Below, piece after piece: positions 35,462-43,718 of a stretch of 64,000 bases of DNA (its first letter is position 1; every line of letters begins with the position of its first letter). The notes under the pieces are model-generated. The model was not told the origin of the DNA. It did not search any database and saw only the letters and a program-made list of their open reading frames with translations. The DNA is from Acidipropionibacterium acidipropionici (lineage in GTDB: Bacteria; Actinomycetota; Actinomycetes; Propionibacteriales; Propionibacteriaceae). Made by a program: the position numbers and the translations under genes. The stretch spans positions 1,455,551 through 1,519,550 of the forward strand of contig NZ_CP013126.1 of NCBI RefSeq assembly GCF_001441165.1, in the 5' to 3' direction.

Positions 35462-36290
35462 ACAGCGCCCCCATGCCGGTGCCCCGCGGATGCTCCCGCC
35501 CGGCCAGCCGCATGGCCTGCCAGATGCTCACCTGGTTGGCGGTGAGCACCGGCTTTCCCAGAGCGACCTCCAGAGCCGGAAGCCCCGCGATGCCATGAAT
35601 GGCGGTGTCGGGAATGAGCACCGCATCGGCGTCGGCGGTGTCGGCCTGGCGGGCGATCGTGATGAGCTGAGCGACGCTCAGCTCCCCGGCGCCCCCAGCC
35701 GAGGGGATCCCGTGGGCCTGGAAGCTCGTGACAGTCACCCCGGCGTCCTCCAGCAGGGCGCGGAACCGCTCGGCCACCTGGGACGGGTAGCTCGCCGCCA
35801 CCGCGACCCTCCTGACGCCCAGGAACTCCAGGGCGGCGACGAAGGACAGCGAGGTGCTGGACGCCGGCAGCCCGGTCGCCGTGGTGATGGCGGCCGCCTG
35901 GCCCCGGGTGCCCTCCAGGCCGTAGACGAAACTGCCGGAGGTGCACGCCCACATCACCGACTGGGCCTGCGGGAACTGTGTGACCAGCGCCCTCGCATGC
36001 CCGGCGAGGTCGGCGGGGGTGCCGACCGCCAGTAGGTCCTCGACGGTGTGCGCGACGTCGCCGGCGTCGGTGTTGAGGAAGTCGACCTCCAGGTCGTCGA
36101 CCAGGGACTGCGCCAACGGGTAGTCCTCCTCGGCCCCGATACCGGGGTAGATGATGCCGATCCGCGCTGTGCCAAGATCGGGAGCGCCGGCATCAGGAGT
36201 GGCGGCGTCCGGGAGACCCGGGGCCACCTGCCCGCTGTCCACCGGCGCGGCGTCCGCTTCCGTCGTGATCTGCATCTGGGCTCCTGTCAT
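35454..36290 (-). CDS. Maleate-isomerase/EutA-like Asp/Glu racemase-fold protein, second Cys replaced
   Basis: 278 residues from ATG 36290, overlapping the stop of its paralogue as ATGA. An extra Ala/Pro/Asp-rich N-terminal stretch (about 1-40) precedes the fold at IGIIYPGIGAEEDYPL. The first catalytic segment WACTSGSFVYG near 113 keeps Cys. The second, SCTNLPT in the paralogue, is aligned to IPDTAIHG here, so the second Cys is Asp. Racemases of the family need two Cys, decarboxylases and isomerases other sets; this one is therefore unlikely to be a simple racemase. It may be a lyase or the non-catalytic partner of the upstream protein. Confidence 0.8.
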   Translation of the reverse strand: MTGAQMQITTEADAAPVDSGQVAPGLPDAATPDAGAPDLGTARIGIIYPGIGAEEDYPLAQSLVDDLEVDFLNTDAGDVAHTVEDLLAVGTPADLAGHARALVTQFPQAQSVMWACTSGSFVYGLEGTRGQAAAITTATGLPASSTSLSFVAALEFLGVRRVAVAASYPSQVAERFRALLEDAGVTVTSFQAHGIPSAGGAGELSVAQLITIARQADTADADAVLIPDTAIHGIAGLPALEVALGKPVLTANQVSIWQAMRLAGREHPRGTGMGALFT

Positions 36291-37165
36291 GCTGCTGTCG
36301 ATGTGTCGGCGCCCACGGTGGGCGGGATCTCGGGTCCGGCCGCGTCTGCGGGCCGCTGAACGGTGCGGTCGGCGACGTGGGCGCGCACCTGGGCCAGACG
36401 CTGGGGCGCCTCGGTGGCCAGCCCCAGCCCGACCTCCTGGAGGGCCCGCCACATCGTGGCCTGGTTGGCGCTGATCACCGGTTTGCCGATGATCAGCTCC
36501 ACATAGGGGATGAGGTCATAGGTCGGAAGGTTCGTGCAGGAGACCACCACGGCCCGGGCCTCGGGTCGGTCGTTGGTCAGGATGAGTTCCAGCAGCTCGC
36601 GCGAACCGGTGTCGAAGATCCTCTCCTGGAGGTCCATCCGGGCGGTCGCGACGACGTCGATCCCGCCCTCGCCCAGGAATTGGGAGAAGGCCGCTGTGAT
36701 GTCGGCGGTGTAGGGGGTCACCAGGACGACGCGGTGGGCGGCCAGTGCGTCCAGGGCCGAGAGGATCGCCCCCGACGTCGTCAACGCCGGTCCGCCGGAG
36801 CCCTCGGCTACCGCCCGGGCCAGTGCCGGCTCGGCTGCCAGGCCCCGGCAGAAGCTGCCCGAGGTGCACCCGTAGACGGTGACCTCGGGCTCGACGGTGC
36901 GCAGTGAGCGGCTCGCCTCCTCGATCATCGCGGACTCGCTCACCGCCTGCACCATCTCCATCGTGACCGCCAGCGGCTCATAGGCCGTCCGGGTGGTGTA
37001 GAGAGCGGCCTGCGGCGGCGTCCATCGCTCCAGCTCGTGGTCGAGCGCCATGTCGTAGGGCACGACGACGCCGATCCGGTGGGCGGGCCGCCGCACCTCG
37101 GGCGCGAGGTGCACGGGTGTGGGGGGATGGCGACGGGGCATCCGCCGCCCGATTCTGACGGGCAT
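36287..37165 (-). CDS. Maleate-isomerase/EutA-like Asp/Glu racemase-fold enzyme
   Basis: 292 residues. Basic N-terminus, then RIGVVVPYDMALDHELERW. Both active-site Cys segments are present: VYGCTSGSF near 98-106 and VVSCTNLPTYDLIPYVE near 210-226, followed by GKPVISANQATMWRAL. This pattern is that of maleate cis-trans isomerase, arylmalonate decarboxylase relatives and EutA of hydroxyectoine use. It forms a two-gene operon with its paralogue, divergent from the hydroxyacid dehydrogenase, with a GntR-type motif between them. Confidence 0.85.
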   Translation of the reverse strand: MPVRIGRRMPRRHPPTPVHLAPEVRRPAHRIGVVVPYDMALDHELERWTPPQAALYTTRTAYEPLAVTMEMVQAVSESAMIEEASRSLRTVEPEVTVYGCTSGSFCRGLAAEPALARAVAEGSGGPALTTSGAILSALDALAAHRVVLVTPYTADITAAFSQFLGEGGIDVVATARMDLQERIFDTGSRELLELILTNDRPEARAVVVSCTNLPTYDLIPYVELIIGKPVISANQATMWRALQEVGLGLATEAPQRLAQVRAHVADRTVQRPADAAGPEIPPTVGADTSTAA

Positions 37166-37188
37166 GGTCGAAGACTATGTCGATTGTC

Positions 37189-37203
37189 GGATTGTTGACG
37201 ATT
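37189..37203. promoter_or_regulatory. GntR-type operator B, between divergent units
   Basis: GGATTGTTGACGATT in the 122-bp gap between the EutA-like operon and the dehydrogenase-amidase operon. It shares GATTGTTGAC with the site at 46597 and TGTTGAC with sites A and (one base changed) D. Confidence 0.55.
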
Positions 37204-37287
37204 TCGACGTTGAATCGTAACGACCGATTAACACGGGTGCGACAGGGTCGGATCCGTCAGCAGAGATCTGTCCCGGGAAGGCGGCCG

Positions 37288-38262
37288 ATGAGCAGAAGAC
37301 AGCGGGTGGCAGTGCTCTCACAGGCCGGCATGCCCGACCAGATCGCCCACCTCGACGGTCGGGTCGACCTGACCGTCTGCACCGAGGAGGGCCTGGCCGA
37401 CGAGCTGACCCGCTGCGACGTCTTGCTGCTGTGGGACTTCTTCTCCCGTGCGGTCCGGCCCTCGTGGAGCGACCGCGCCACGGTGCGCTGGATCCACGTG
37501 CCGGCCGCCGGCGTCGACAAGATGCTCTTCGACGAGCTCATCGACTCCGACGTCGTCGTCACCAATGCGCGGGGAACCTTCGACCGGCCGATCGCCGAGT
37601 ACGTCCTGGGCCTGGTCCTGCGCCACTACAAGCAGTTCGGCCTCACCCAGCGCCTCCAGGACAGCCACGACTGGCGGCACCGCGAACCCCGCACGATGGC
37701 CGGCTCCACAGCCCTGGTGATCGGCACCGGGCCCATCGGCCGAGCCACTGCCGCGCTGTTGAGCGCCGCCGGGATGAGGGTCACGGCGTCCGGCCGCACC
37801 CGCCGCGAGGACCCCGAACTCGGCACCGTCCTGGCCACCGAGGAGCTGCCCGAGCAGATCTGCGGCTTCGACGTCGTCGTCCTGCTGGCGCCCCTCACCG
37901 ACCAGACCCGCAGCCTCATGAGCGCCGACCTGCTGGCCCGGATGCGCCGCGGCTCGTACCTCATCAACGTCGGCCGCGGAGAACTCCTCGATCAGAACGC
38001 GCTGGAGACCATGCTGCGATCCGGGTCGGGACCCTTGGCCGGTGCCGCGCTCGACGCCTTCGACGACGAGCCGCTGCCTCCCGGCAGCTCCTTGTGGACG
38101 GTGCCCGGGCTCTTCGTCTCCCCGCACATGTCCGGCGACGACGTCGGCTGGCGCGATCGGCTGGCGGATCAGTTCATCGACAACCTGAACCGGTGGCTCG
38201 CCGACGAACCCCTCGTCAACGTCGTCGACAAGCACCTCGGCTATATCCCCGGAGCCACTTGA
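37288..38262 (+). CDS. D-isomer-specific 2-hydroxyacid dehydrogenase
   Basis: 324 residues from ATG 37288, preceded by GGGAAGG. The NAD motif is LVIGTGPIGRATAALL near 143; catalytic Arg in NVGRGELLD near 228, Glu/Asp in FDDEPLP near 256, His in VSPHMSGDD near 277. It is not closely similar to the hydroxyacid dehydrogenase at 5419. It begins an operon with the amidase and DUF3830 genes and probably reduces or oxidises a keto/hydroxy acid produced from the imported solute. Confidence 0.88.
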   Translation: MSRRQRVAVLSQAGMPDQIAHLDGRVDLTVCTEEGLADELTRCDVLLLWDFFSRAVRPSWSDRATVRWIHVPAAGVDKMLFDELIDSDVVVTNARGTFDRPIAEYVLGLVLRHYKQFGLTQRLQDSHDWRHREPRTMAGSTALVIGTGPIGRATAALLSAAGMRVTASGRTRREDPELGTVLATEELPEQICGFDVVVLLAPLTDQTRSLMSADLLARMRRGSYLINVGRGELLDQNALETMLRSGSGPLAGAALDAFDDEPLPPGSSLWTVPGLFVSPHMSGDDVGWRDRLADQFIDNLNRWLADEPLVNVVDKHLGYIPGAT

Positions 38263-38312
38263 GCCGCTCGCAGCCCCACCCGCACCGATCGCAGACCACC
38301 GAAGGAGCACCC

Positions 38313-39743
38313 ATGACTATCGAGTACGCACAGGTGCGAGATCTCTCCATCCACCGGATCCGCGAGGGATACGAGACCGGCCAGTTCACCCCTGAGGAGA
38401 TCGCCGCGGCCCACCTGGACCAGATCGGCAGCGGCGATCCCTGCAACGCCTTCTGCCTCGTCGACCCCGACGAGACGATGAGGATGGCCGCGCAGAGCAC
38501 CGCCCGCTGGCAGGCGGGCAAGCCGCTCGGCAACCTGGACGGCGTCCCTGTCACCCTCAAGGACGCCCTGCTCACCAAGGGCTGGCCGATGCTCAAGGGC
38601 TCCTGGCTCAACGACGCCGACGGCCCGTGGACCGAGGACGCCCCCTCGGTGGCCCGGCTGCGCGAGGCCGGAGCGGTGTTCCTCGGCAAGACCACCACCC
38701 CCGAGTTCGCCTGGAAGGGAGTCACCGACTCCGACCGCACCGGCATCACCCGTAACCCGTGGAACCTGGAGCGGGCCTCCGGCGGCTCCTCGGGCGGGGC
38801 GGCCGCCTCGGCCGCTCAGGGCATCGGCGCGGTCGCGATGGGGTCGGACGGCGGCGGATCGATCCGCATCCCGGCCTCCTTCTGCGGCGTGGTCGGCCTC
38901 AAGGCCACCTTCGCCCGTGTGTCCGCCTACCCGGCCAGCCCCTTCGGGCAGCTCAGCCACGTCGGCCCGCTGGCCCGCCGCGCGGCTGACATCGCCGAGG
39001 TGATGGACGTCATCACCGGCTATGACCCCCGCGACCCCGACGCCGCCTGGGACGCCCGCTCCGACTTCCGGGCCGGCCTGGAGCACATCCTTCCCGGACT
39101 GCGGATCGGCTACAGCGCGGACCTGGGCTTCGCCGACGTCCAGGACGAGGTGTCGGCGGCCACGAAGGAGGCCGTGCTCGTCCTCGGGGAGGTGCTGGGC
39201 GCCTCGGTGAGCTGGGTGGAGCCGCTCTTCGACGACCCGATCGACGCCTTCCACATCCTGTGGTTCTCCGGATGCGCCAAGGTGCTGGCCGGCTACGGGG
39301 ACCGGGTGGGCCGCGAGACGATCGACCCCGGCCTGCTGGAGGTCTCTGACCAGGGGGCCGAGCTGTCGGCGTCGGACTATCTGGACGCCCTGGCCGTACG
39401 CGGCGACCTGCGACGCCGGATGGCCGAGTACTTCCTCGGCCACGACCTTCTCGTCACCCCCACCATGCCGCGCACCGCCTTCGAGGCCGGCCGGGAGGTG
39501 CCCGACGGATCCGGTCTGAAGCGCTGGACGCAGTGGACCCCCTTCACCTACCCCTTCAACATGACCGGCAACCCGGCGATCACGGTGCCCTGCGGTACCG
39601 ATTCCGCCGGCCTTCCGATCGGCCTGCAGATCATCGGACGCCACGGCGCCGACGAACTCCTGGTGGCGGTGGCCGCACAGTTCCAGAAGGCCGTCGGGCT
39701 GCCCGGTCCGGCGACTCCGGCACCGTCGGCGGCCGCCGCCTGA
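38313..39743 (+). CDS. Amidase (amidase signature family)
   Basis: 476 residues from ATG 38313 with GAAGGAG upstream. The Ser-cisSer-Lys triad is visible: Lys in VPVTLKDALL near 78, cis-Ser in ASGGSSGGAAA near 153 and Ser in GSDGGGSIRIPAS near 177. Such enzymes hydrolyse amides, ureides or carbamates. It stands between the hydroxyacid dehydrogenase and DUF3830 genes; amidase + DUF3830 + racemase-like genes are a recurrent set. The likely role is removal of an amide or carbamoyl group from an amino-acid-like substrate. Confidence 0.9.
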   Translation: MTIEYAQVRDLSIHRIREGYETGQFTPEEIAAAHLDQIGSGDPCNAFCLVDPDETMRMAAQSTARWQAGKPLGNLDGVPVTLKDALLTKGWPMLKGSWLNDADGPWTEDAPSVARLREAGAVFLGKTTTPEFAWKGVTDSDRTGITRNPWNLERASGGSSGGAAASAAQGIGAVAMGSDGGGSIRIPASFCGVVGLKATFARVSAYPASPFGQLSHVGPLARRAADIAEVMDVITGYDPRDPDAAWDARSDFRAGLEHILPGLRIGYSADLGFADVQDEVSAATKEAVLVLGEVLGASVSWVEPLFDDPIDAFHILWFSGCAKVLAGYGDRVGRETIDPGLLEVSDQGAELSASDYLDALAVRGDLRRRMAEYFLGHDLLVTPTMPRTAFEAGREVPDGSGLKRWTQWTPFTYPFNMTGNPAITVPCGTDSAGLPIGLQIIGRHGADELLVAVAAQFQKAVGLPGPATPAPSAAAA

Positions 39744-40025
39744 TTCCCCGTCCACAAGCCCCTTCAGTAGACACATCAAGGAGATCGATATGCCCCGCTA
39801 CATCACGATCACACTCGAGAAGCGCCGGGTGACCGCCAAGGCGCTGCTGCTCGACGACGAGGCGCCCCGCACCTGCCAGGCGATCTGGGACTCCCTGCCC
39901 ATCGCCGGGCCCGCCTTCCACGGCAAGTACGCCCGCAACGAGATCTACGCCTTCGTCGAGCCGCTGGTCACCGAACCGGGCCCCGAGAACACCACCATCA
40001 CCCCCTTCACCGGGGACCTGTGTTA

Positions 40026-41176
40026 CTAAGGCGAGCGTTAGTAAGTAGACTTTTGGGAATCCGGATCGGGCGGTACTCCGGACCCGGTCAGGCCGCGGCA
40101 TTGATGTAGGCGAGGTCCGGGTCGGCGAAGAAGCCCCTCACGATCTGTGGCAGGCGCTGGAGACGTCGCAGGCCGGCGACCGCCAGGGCCTTGAACTGGT
40201 CGGGCCCGGTGATGGCATGGCGGCCGACCCGGTCGGCCTTGACGTTTTTCCATACCCATTCGTCGGGGTTGAGGAACGGGGAGTAGGCCGGCAGGTGCAC
40301 CAGGGTGAACCGGCCCTCGGTCGAGTCCACCCACTTGCGGACCTTCTTGGCCTTGTGGGCGGCATGTCCGTCGACGATCAGCACCACCGGTCTGCCCTCG
40401 TCGCGCAGCAGCCGACGGCAGAAGTCCAGGAACCGGGTGGCATTCATGGTGCCGTCCACGATGGAGAACCGCAGCTTGCCCTGGGCCGAGACCGCCGAGA
40501 TCATATTCACACTGAACCGGGCCCCGGTGGTCTTGACGACCGGGGTGCGTCCGATCACCCCCCAGGTGGTGCCGGAGTGGTAGTCGGAGCGGACCGAGGC
40601 CTCGTCACCGAAGAAGATGACCGCCCCCTTCTTCTTCGCCTCGGCGGCGATCGGCGGATACACCTGCTCGCGCCATTCGGCCACCGCCTGCGGGTCGGAC
40701 TGCCAGGCCCGGTGCAGGGGCCGTTGCGGGGACATGCCCAGCTTGTGGAGCAGGCGGCCCACCGACGGAAGCGACAGTTCAACACCGAACCGTGTGGCGA
40801 TGATCTGGCGGACCAGGTCACGGGTCCACAACCCGAAGTCCAGTTGATGCTGGTCCGGGTTCGTCCCCGCGACGATCTGGTAGATCTCCTCGGTCTGGAC
40901 ACCCGACAGTTTCGGAGGCCGGCCCGGCACCGGACGTGCCCTCAGGGCCTTCTTCCCGCCCGCATGGTATGCCGCCACCCACTTGAACACACTCGAACGG
41001 TTCAGCCCCAGAGCCGCCGCGACGTCCTCGACCCGGGCCCCCTTCTCGACCTGGCCCACAGCCCTCACCCGCAGAGCCTCCAGGGTCTTGTGGTCCAGCT
41101 TCCGCCCGTCATCCTCGCGCATGCTCCATTCTCCCAGAACAAACCCCGAAAGTCTACATACTTATGAACTTCTTAG
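40026..41176 (-). mobile_element. IS630-family insertion sequence
   Basis: 1151 bp with imperfect 32-nt terminal inverted repeats: both ends start CTAAG and share GTAGACTTT at positions 19-27 (24 of 32 identical). The element is flanked by TA at 40024-40025 and 41177-41178, the target duplication used by IS630/Tc1-mariner elements. It carries one transposase gene, on the strand opposite to the interrupted gene. Confidence 0.9.
40088..41122 (-). CDS. IS630-family DDE transposase
   Basis: 344 residues. An N-terminal helix-turn-helix pair (VEDVAAALGLNRSSVFKWVAAYHAGG, about 35-60, and a second near 100-140) precedes the DDE_3 catalytic domain: Asp in VIFFGDEASV near 170, Asp in VLIVDGHAAH near 245 and the final acidic residue in SPFLNPDEWVW near 285. 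The frame is intact, so the element may be active. Confidence 0.93.
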   Translation of the reverse strand: MREDDGRKLDHKTLEALRVRAVGQVEKGARVEDVAAALGLNRSSVFKWVAAYHAGGKKALRARPVPGRPPKLSGVQTEEIYQIVAGTNPDQHQLDFGLWTRDLVRQIIATRFGVELSLPSVGRLLHKLGMSPQRPLHRAWQSDPQAVAEWREQVYPPIAAEAKKKGAVIFFGDEASVRSDYHSGTTWGVIGRTPVVKTTGARFSVNMISAVSAQGKLRFSIVDGTMNATRFLDFCRRLLRDEGRPVVLIVDGHAAHKAKKVRKWVDSTEGRFTLVHLPAYSPFLNPDEWVWKNVKADRVGRHAITGPDQFKALAVAGLRRLQRLPQIVRGFFADPDLAYINAAA

Positions 41177-41521
41177 TACTTCAACTTCTCCAACACCGCC
41201 CTGTCGAACCCGGGCTACGGGTACGAGAAGGAGTCGGCGCTCCCGGGAACCGGACAGGTAGTCGACCTGGCCCTTTTCTACGGCCGCAACAACCTGCTCA
41301 TCAACGGCGACCAGGGCTGGGTGCCGGGCAATGTCTACGGCAGGATCGTCGAGGGCCTGGACGACGTCATCGCGGCCGGCACCGACATCTGGACCAACGG
41401 ATTCGCGGGGGAGAGGTTTAGCTACGCCAGGGTCGAGTGAGCGCCGGTGAGACGCGACTGACGCCGTCGGCCCCGGACCGCGGACACGGTTCGGGGCCCC
41501 GCGGGCCACTACTGTCCCGGT

Positions 41522-42268
41522 ATGGAGTCGGCAGATTTCTACACGGGCATCGTCGCCCAGGTGTACGGAGCGCTGAGGAGCACCACGTTCTCGGCGGCGA
41601 GATATCGCGCCTTCATCGACTCTCATGGGCAGCCGGCCCTTGAGCTGGGGTGCGGCGATGACGGACCGTTCTACGAGTTGGCGTCTGACCTGGACATCGA
41701 CGGCGTCGACTCATCGGCGGACATGGTCCGGGTCGGTCGCGAACGGCTGCGGGCCGCCGGGTCGTCGGCCCGCATCCACCAGCAGCGGATGGAGGAGCTG
41801 GACCTGCCGCGGGCCTACGCGAGCATCTATCTGGCTGGGCCGACTTTCAACCTGCTGGTCGATGACGCCACCGCGCTGGAGGCCCTGCGGCGGATCGCCC
41901 GGCACCTGCTGCCCGGCGGGGCCGCACTGATTCCGCTGTGGATGCCGCCTCCGACGCCCACCGAGGAGTTCGGGGTGACCCGCATCGGGCGCGTGGGCTC
42001 CGCCGAGGCGCGGTACACCGTCGTGGGCGAGGACTACGACGGGTCCTCGCGGACCCGGACGACCCACACCCGCTACGAGCTGGTCAGCGGCACCGACCAC
42101 GTCGTCGAGCACCGCGACTGGATCATCCACTGGTTCACCCCCGACGGTTTCCGCCTCCTGGCCCAGGATGCCGGCCTGTCGGTCGAGCCGAGCGCCGTGG
42201 AGGACGACGAGTTCACCGCCGTTGTGACGGTCCGGGAGCCCATTGACGCCCGTCGCGGCTCCGTGTGA
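41522..42268 (+). CDS. Class I SAM-dependent methyltransferase
   Basis: 248 residues. Motif I is ALELGCGDDGPFYELA near 39-54 (ELGCGDG-like), then GVDSSADMVRVGRERL near 62-77, and LLPGGAALIPLW near 130. The C-terminal beta-strands HRDWIIHWFTPDGFRLLAQDAGLSV are typical of small-molecule methyltransferases of the Methyltransf_25 group. Substrate unknown. It stands alone between the DUF3830 fragment and the AbiE-like pair. Confidence 0.85.
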   Translation: MESADFYTGIVAQVYGALRSTTFSAARYRAFIDSHGQPALELGCGDDGPFYELASDLDIDGVDSSADMVRVGRERLRAAGSSARIHQQRMEELDLPRAYASIYLAGPTFNLLVDDATALEALRRIARHLLPGGAALIPLWMPPPTPTEEFGVTRIGRVGSAEARYTVVGEDYDGSSRTRTTHTRYELVSGTDHVVEHRDWIIHWFTPDGFRLLAQDAGLSVEPSAVEDDEFTAVVTVREPIDARRGSV

Positions 42269-42298
42269 TTGAGCGCCAGTATGTCGTTTGCGTATACT
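42269..42298 (+). promoter_or_regulatory. Promoter of the AbiE-like pair
   Basis: TTGAGC (42269-42274) and TATACT (42293-42298) with an 18-nt spacer. AGTAT (42279-42283) and ATACT (42294-42298) form a small inverted repeat over the -10 region that the AbiEi antitoxin might use for autoregulation. Confidence 0.55.
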
Positions 42299-42321
42299 GA
42301 TGCTTAGTGAAAGGGGCACGC

Positions 42322-42963
42322 ATGGCGGCTGAGGTGGATCTGCTGCGGGCCGTGGAAGCGGCGCCGATGCGAACTGTCAGGTACCAGGACATCGCTTCGT
42401 CAGGCACAAATGTGTGGCGCGTCCTTGACGGCCTGGTCGCCGATGGAGCGTTGGCGCGTCTTGCCCAGGGGGTGTACACAGCGCCTCCGCCCGGGCGGGA
42501 CGGGCGTCAATGGACTCCCGGGTTGGAGACGGCGGGTCTGGCGATCGCCACGGCCCGGCACGGTGTTCGGCAGGCGATCCTGATGGGCGTGGGTGCCGCA
42601 CGATTCCTGGGTGCGTTTCCACGCGCTATCGGAAACACGGTCATCGCCGTTCCGGCGGCCGGCCGCCACCCTGTCAGCGTTCGGGCAGGGACAATTCACT
42701 TCGCCGCTCGAGACCTCGATCGGATGGATGCGGCACTTGAGACGACGGAACTGGGGCACGGGTTGGTGACGACTCCCGCGCAGACGCTGTTCGACCTTCT
42801 GATGCGTCCGGCTCAGGGCGGCGAACCCGAGGTGGCCCGCGAAGCGGCCGACAACCTGCTGGCTCAGGTGGATCCCGGGGAGTTCGACGGCCTGATGTCC
42901 TCTGCGTCTCGACTGAACCAATCGGTGCGCCGTGCTGCGCGGGTCCTGGCCGGTGCACGATGA
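42322..42963 (+). CDS. AbiEi-like antitoxin / transcriptional regulator
   Basis: 213 residues from ATG 42322 with AAAGGGG upstream; a GTG at 42307 is less likely. An N-terminal winged helix (YQDIASSGTNVWRVLDGLVADGALARLAQGVYT, about 20-55) is followed by the AbiEi C-terminal domain. In type IV AbiE systems this protein represses the operon and counters the nucleotidyltransferase toxin. The stop overlaps the toxin ATG as ATGA. Confidence 0.82.
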   Translation: MAAEVDLLRAVEAAPMRTVRYQDIASSGTNVWRVLDGLVADGALARLAQGVYTAPPPGRDGRQWTPGLETAGLAIATARHGVRQAILMGVGAARFLGAFPRAIGNTVIAVPAAGRHPVSVRAGTIHFAARDLDRMDAALETTELGHGLVTTPAQTLFDLLMRPAQGGEPEVAREAADNLLAQVDPGEFDGLMSSASRLNQSVRRAARVLAGAR

Positions 42964-43718
42964 CAGTCCCGACACCAGGAGTCCTCGCCAAGGAGGACCT
43001 CCTACGGGTAGAGGACGAGTTCGGCGTCGGCGAGGAACAGGTGCGCCGTGACCATCTCATCTCTCACGTGCTGTCCGCGGTGTCGACTCTTGGTGTTGAC
43101 GATGTGATGTTCTTGGGCGGCACTGCGCTCTCGCGCACGTGGTTGCCCGGGCTTCGTCTGTCCGAGGACATTGATCTCATCGCGCTGGGACGTCGGCCCG
43201 ACGTCGCCGATCTCATCGAGGCGGCGGTCGCCCGCGCGCTGAGGCGAGGGTTCGGGGAGGTCTCGTTCAGTCCTCACATGCGGTCGGCCAGGCATCCGCA
43301 GCCCTCGGTGATGGCGGTGGCCGGTCTCAAAGTGCAGGTTCAGTTGCTGGCGGCGACCGGATATCCGGCATGGCCGTCGACGGTGAGTCAGATCGTCCAA
43401 CGCTACCGAGATGCACCGTCGGCGCAGCTGCGCGTGTTGACCAGGCCGGCGGCGGCTGCGGCAAAACTCGCTGCCTGGCACGATCGGCACGCCGCCCGCG
43501 ACCTCTATGACATGTGGGCGATGATCGGTCAAGGCATGATCACCGGAACCGAGAACAGAGGTGTGGCGCAGGGGAGGTGTGCGCATATCACTTGCTCGAG
43601 GGCCCGGATCGAGGCGTTCTGTCCGTATCCGAGGCCTCCAGCTAGCAAAATGCGCGCATCCGCCAGGTATGCCGGTCAGTCGGCGAGGGGAGAGGGGCTG
43701 CGCCGCGGCACCGTGTAG
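42960..43718 (+). CDS. AbiEii-like nucleotidyltransferase toxin, probably truncated or 3'-altered
   Basis: 252 residues as an ORF, but only about the first 195 look like AbiEii. VMFLGGTALSRTW near 50 and LRLSEDIDLIAL near 66 form the nucleotidyltransferase motif, and AAKLAAWHDRHAARDLYDMWAM near 165-187 is the conserved Lys/Asp helix. After GMIT near 196 the sequence turns into low-quality translation with Cys and Arg runs and overlaps the convergent aldehyde dehydrogenase gene by 43 bp. The usual C-terminal helical domain is missing, so the toxin is likely inactivated by a deletion or rearrangement near 43540-43560. Confidence 0.72.
   Translation: MTVPTPGVLAKEDLLRVEDEFGVGEEQVRRDHLISHVLSAVSTLGVDDVMFLGGTALSRTWLPGLRLSEDIDLIALGRRPDVADLIEAAVARALRRGFGEVSFSPHMRSARHPQPSVMAVAGLKVQVQLLAATGYPAWPSTVSQIVQRYRDAPSAQLRVLTRPAAAAAKLAAWHDRHAARDLYDMWAMIGQGMITGTENRGVAQGRCAHITCSRARIEAFCPYPRPPASKMRASARYAGQSARGEGLRRGTV

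Larger units (their letters stand above)
39790..41440 (+). pseudogene. DUF3830 gene split by an IS630-type element
   Basis: 5' part 39790-40025 encodes MPRYITITLEKRRV...FTGDLCY; 3' part 41179-41440 continues FNFSNTALSNPGYGYEKE...LALFYGRNNLLINGDQGWVPGNVYG to TGA. Joining the parts without the element and one TA copy gives 498 bases, exactly 166 codons in frame, the normal length of a DUF3830 protein (cyclophilin-like fold, no proven reaction). The family is often encoded with amidases and racemases, as here. The insertion must be recent, because both halves show no other lesion. The 5' half alone would yield a 79-residue fragment. Confidence 0.88.

Noticed and set aside
41123-41521. Independent gene after the transposase
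   Set aside because: The coding-like stretch at 41179-41440 is the 3' half of the interrupted DUF3830 gene, not a separate ORF.
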